DNA of 5,543 nt. It comes from Anaerobacillus sp. Its GTDB lineage: Bacteria > Bacillota > Bacilli > Bacillales_H > Anaerobacillaceae. The notes beneath the pieces are model-generated. The model ran no database searches. It had not been told where the DNA came from and saw only the letters and a program-made list of their open reading frames with translations. The DNA lies in NCBI GenBank assembly GCA_007120055.1, contig SKOL01000754.1, forward strand, positions 1-5,543. Direction: 5' to 3'. Each line of letters opens with the position of its first letter. Positions within the stretch are counted from its first letter, which is position 1. The position numbers were made by a program, and so were the translations under genes. Below are positions 5,347 to 5,543 of this stretch, in pieces.

Positions 5347-5543
5347 TTGACCAGCGTGTTTAACAGATACTGGAATTTACACTCGCTTATCACTGGTTTT
5401 GATACGCTTGTTTTACAAATACTGTAATATCTGTGCATCAATCGGCGTTTTGATACGTGTATTTCACATAAATTGTAATATCCGTGCATCAATCGGCGTT
5501 TTGATACGTGTATTTCACATAAATTGTAATATCTGTGCATCAA
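5347..5543. repeat. Tandem repeat array, 51-bp unit with internal dyad, running off the window
   Basis: Four consecutive copies beginning TTGA are seen: 5347-5398 (52 bp, degenerate), 5399-5449, 5450-5500, and 5501-5543 (cut by the window end). The third and fourth differ at one base over 43. The second and third differ at 8 of 51. The first is clearly related but much diverged. Each junction forms a dyad: CGTGCATCAA (5483-5492) and TTGATACGTG (5501-5510) flank the 8-base loop TCGGCGTT, pairing with one C-A mismatch and two G-U pairs in rightward RNA. The same structure with slight change is at about 5432-5459. The rest of each unit is an AT-rich spacer of about 23 bp. The copy number beyond the window is unknown. 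Confidence 0.85.

Noticed and set aside
5313..5543. Leftward open frame with repeated 17-residue units (YYNLCEIHVSK-like)
   Set aside because: It is open because the tandem unit is 51 bp, a multiple of three. The repeat also has DNA-level dyad symmetry and similar decay at all codon positions, so it is better read as a non-coding repeat.
5347..5543. CRISPR array
   Set aside because: The whole 51-bp unit repeats, including the part that would be the spacer. There are no unique spacers and no cas genes.

Overview
The window looks like chromosomal DNA of a low-to-moderate GC, spore-forming Bacillota of the Bacillaceae, possibly from the alkaliphilic Bacillus-like lineages. The support is strong AGGAGG/GAGGTG-type ribosome binding sites, use of GTG/TTG starts, a YwaF-type membrane protein, and a promoter that fits Bacillus sigma-B. 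The genus is inferred from general resemblance only.

Left part (1-2901, + strand): the 3' portion of an ammonium transporter gene (amtB/nrgA type, its 5' end outside the window), then a GlnD-like nucleotidyltransferase of the DUF294 family, then a DnaQ-like DEDDh 3'-5' exonuclease. The last two overlap by ATGA, and the first two are at most about 31 bp apart, so the three look like one transcription unit. In Bacillus subtilis the usual partner of this transporter gene is a PII protein (GlnK/NrgB). Here that slot holds a nucleotidyltransferase-exonuclease pair whose function is not known to me.

Middle (2957-3676, - strand): a seven-helix membrane protein of the YwaF/TIGR02206 family, convergent with the exonuclease and probably ended by a hairpin plus U-run between the two genes. 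It is divergent from the next unit.

Right-middle (3716-5022, + strand): a good sigma-B-type promoter match (GCTTAA-14 nt-GGGTAT) precedes a DJ-1/PfpI-family protein, followed 37 bp later by an FMN-binding split-barrel flavin reductase-like protein. A compact bidirectional hairpin terminator closes the unit. This looks like a two-gene general stress operon.

Right end (5023-5543): no confident gene. It holds a short histidine-rich ORF on the - strand (low confidence) and a tandem array of a 51-bp unit with an internal dyad, running off the window edge. The array is the least explained element here. The transporter-nucleotidyltransferase-exonuclease cassette is the best candidate for an under-described system.
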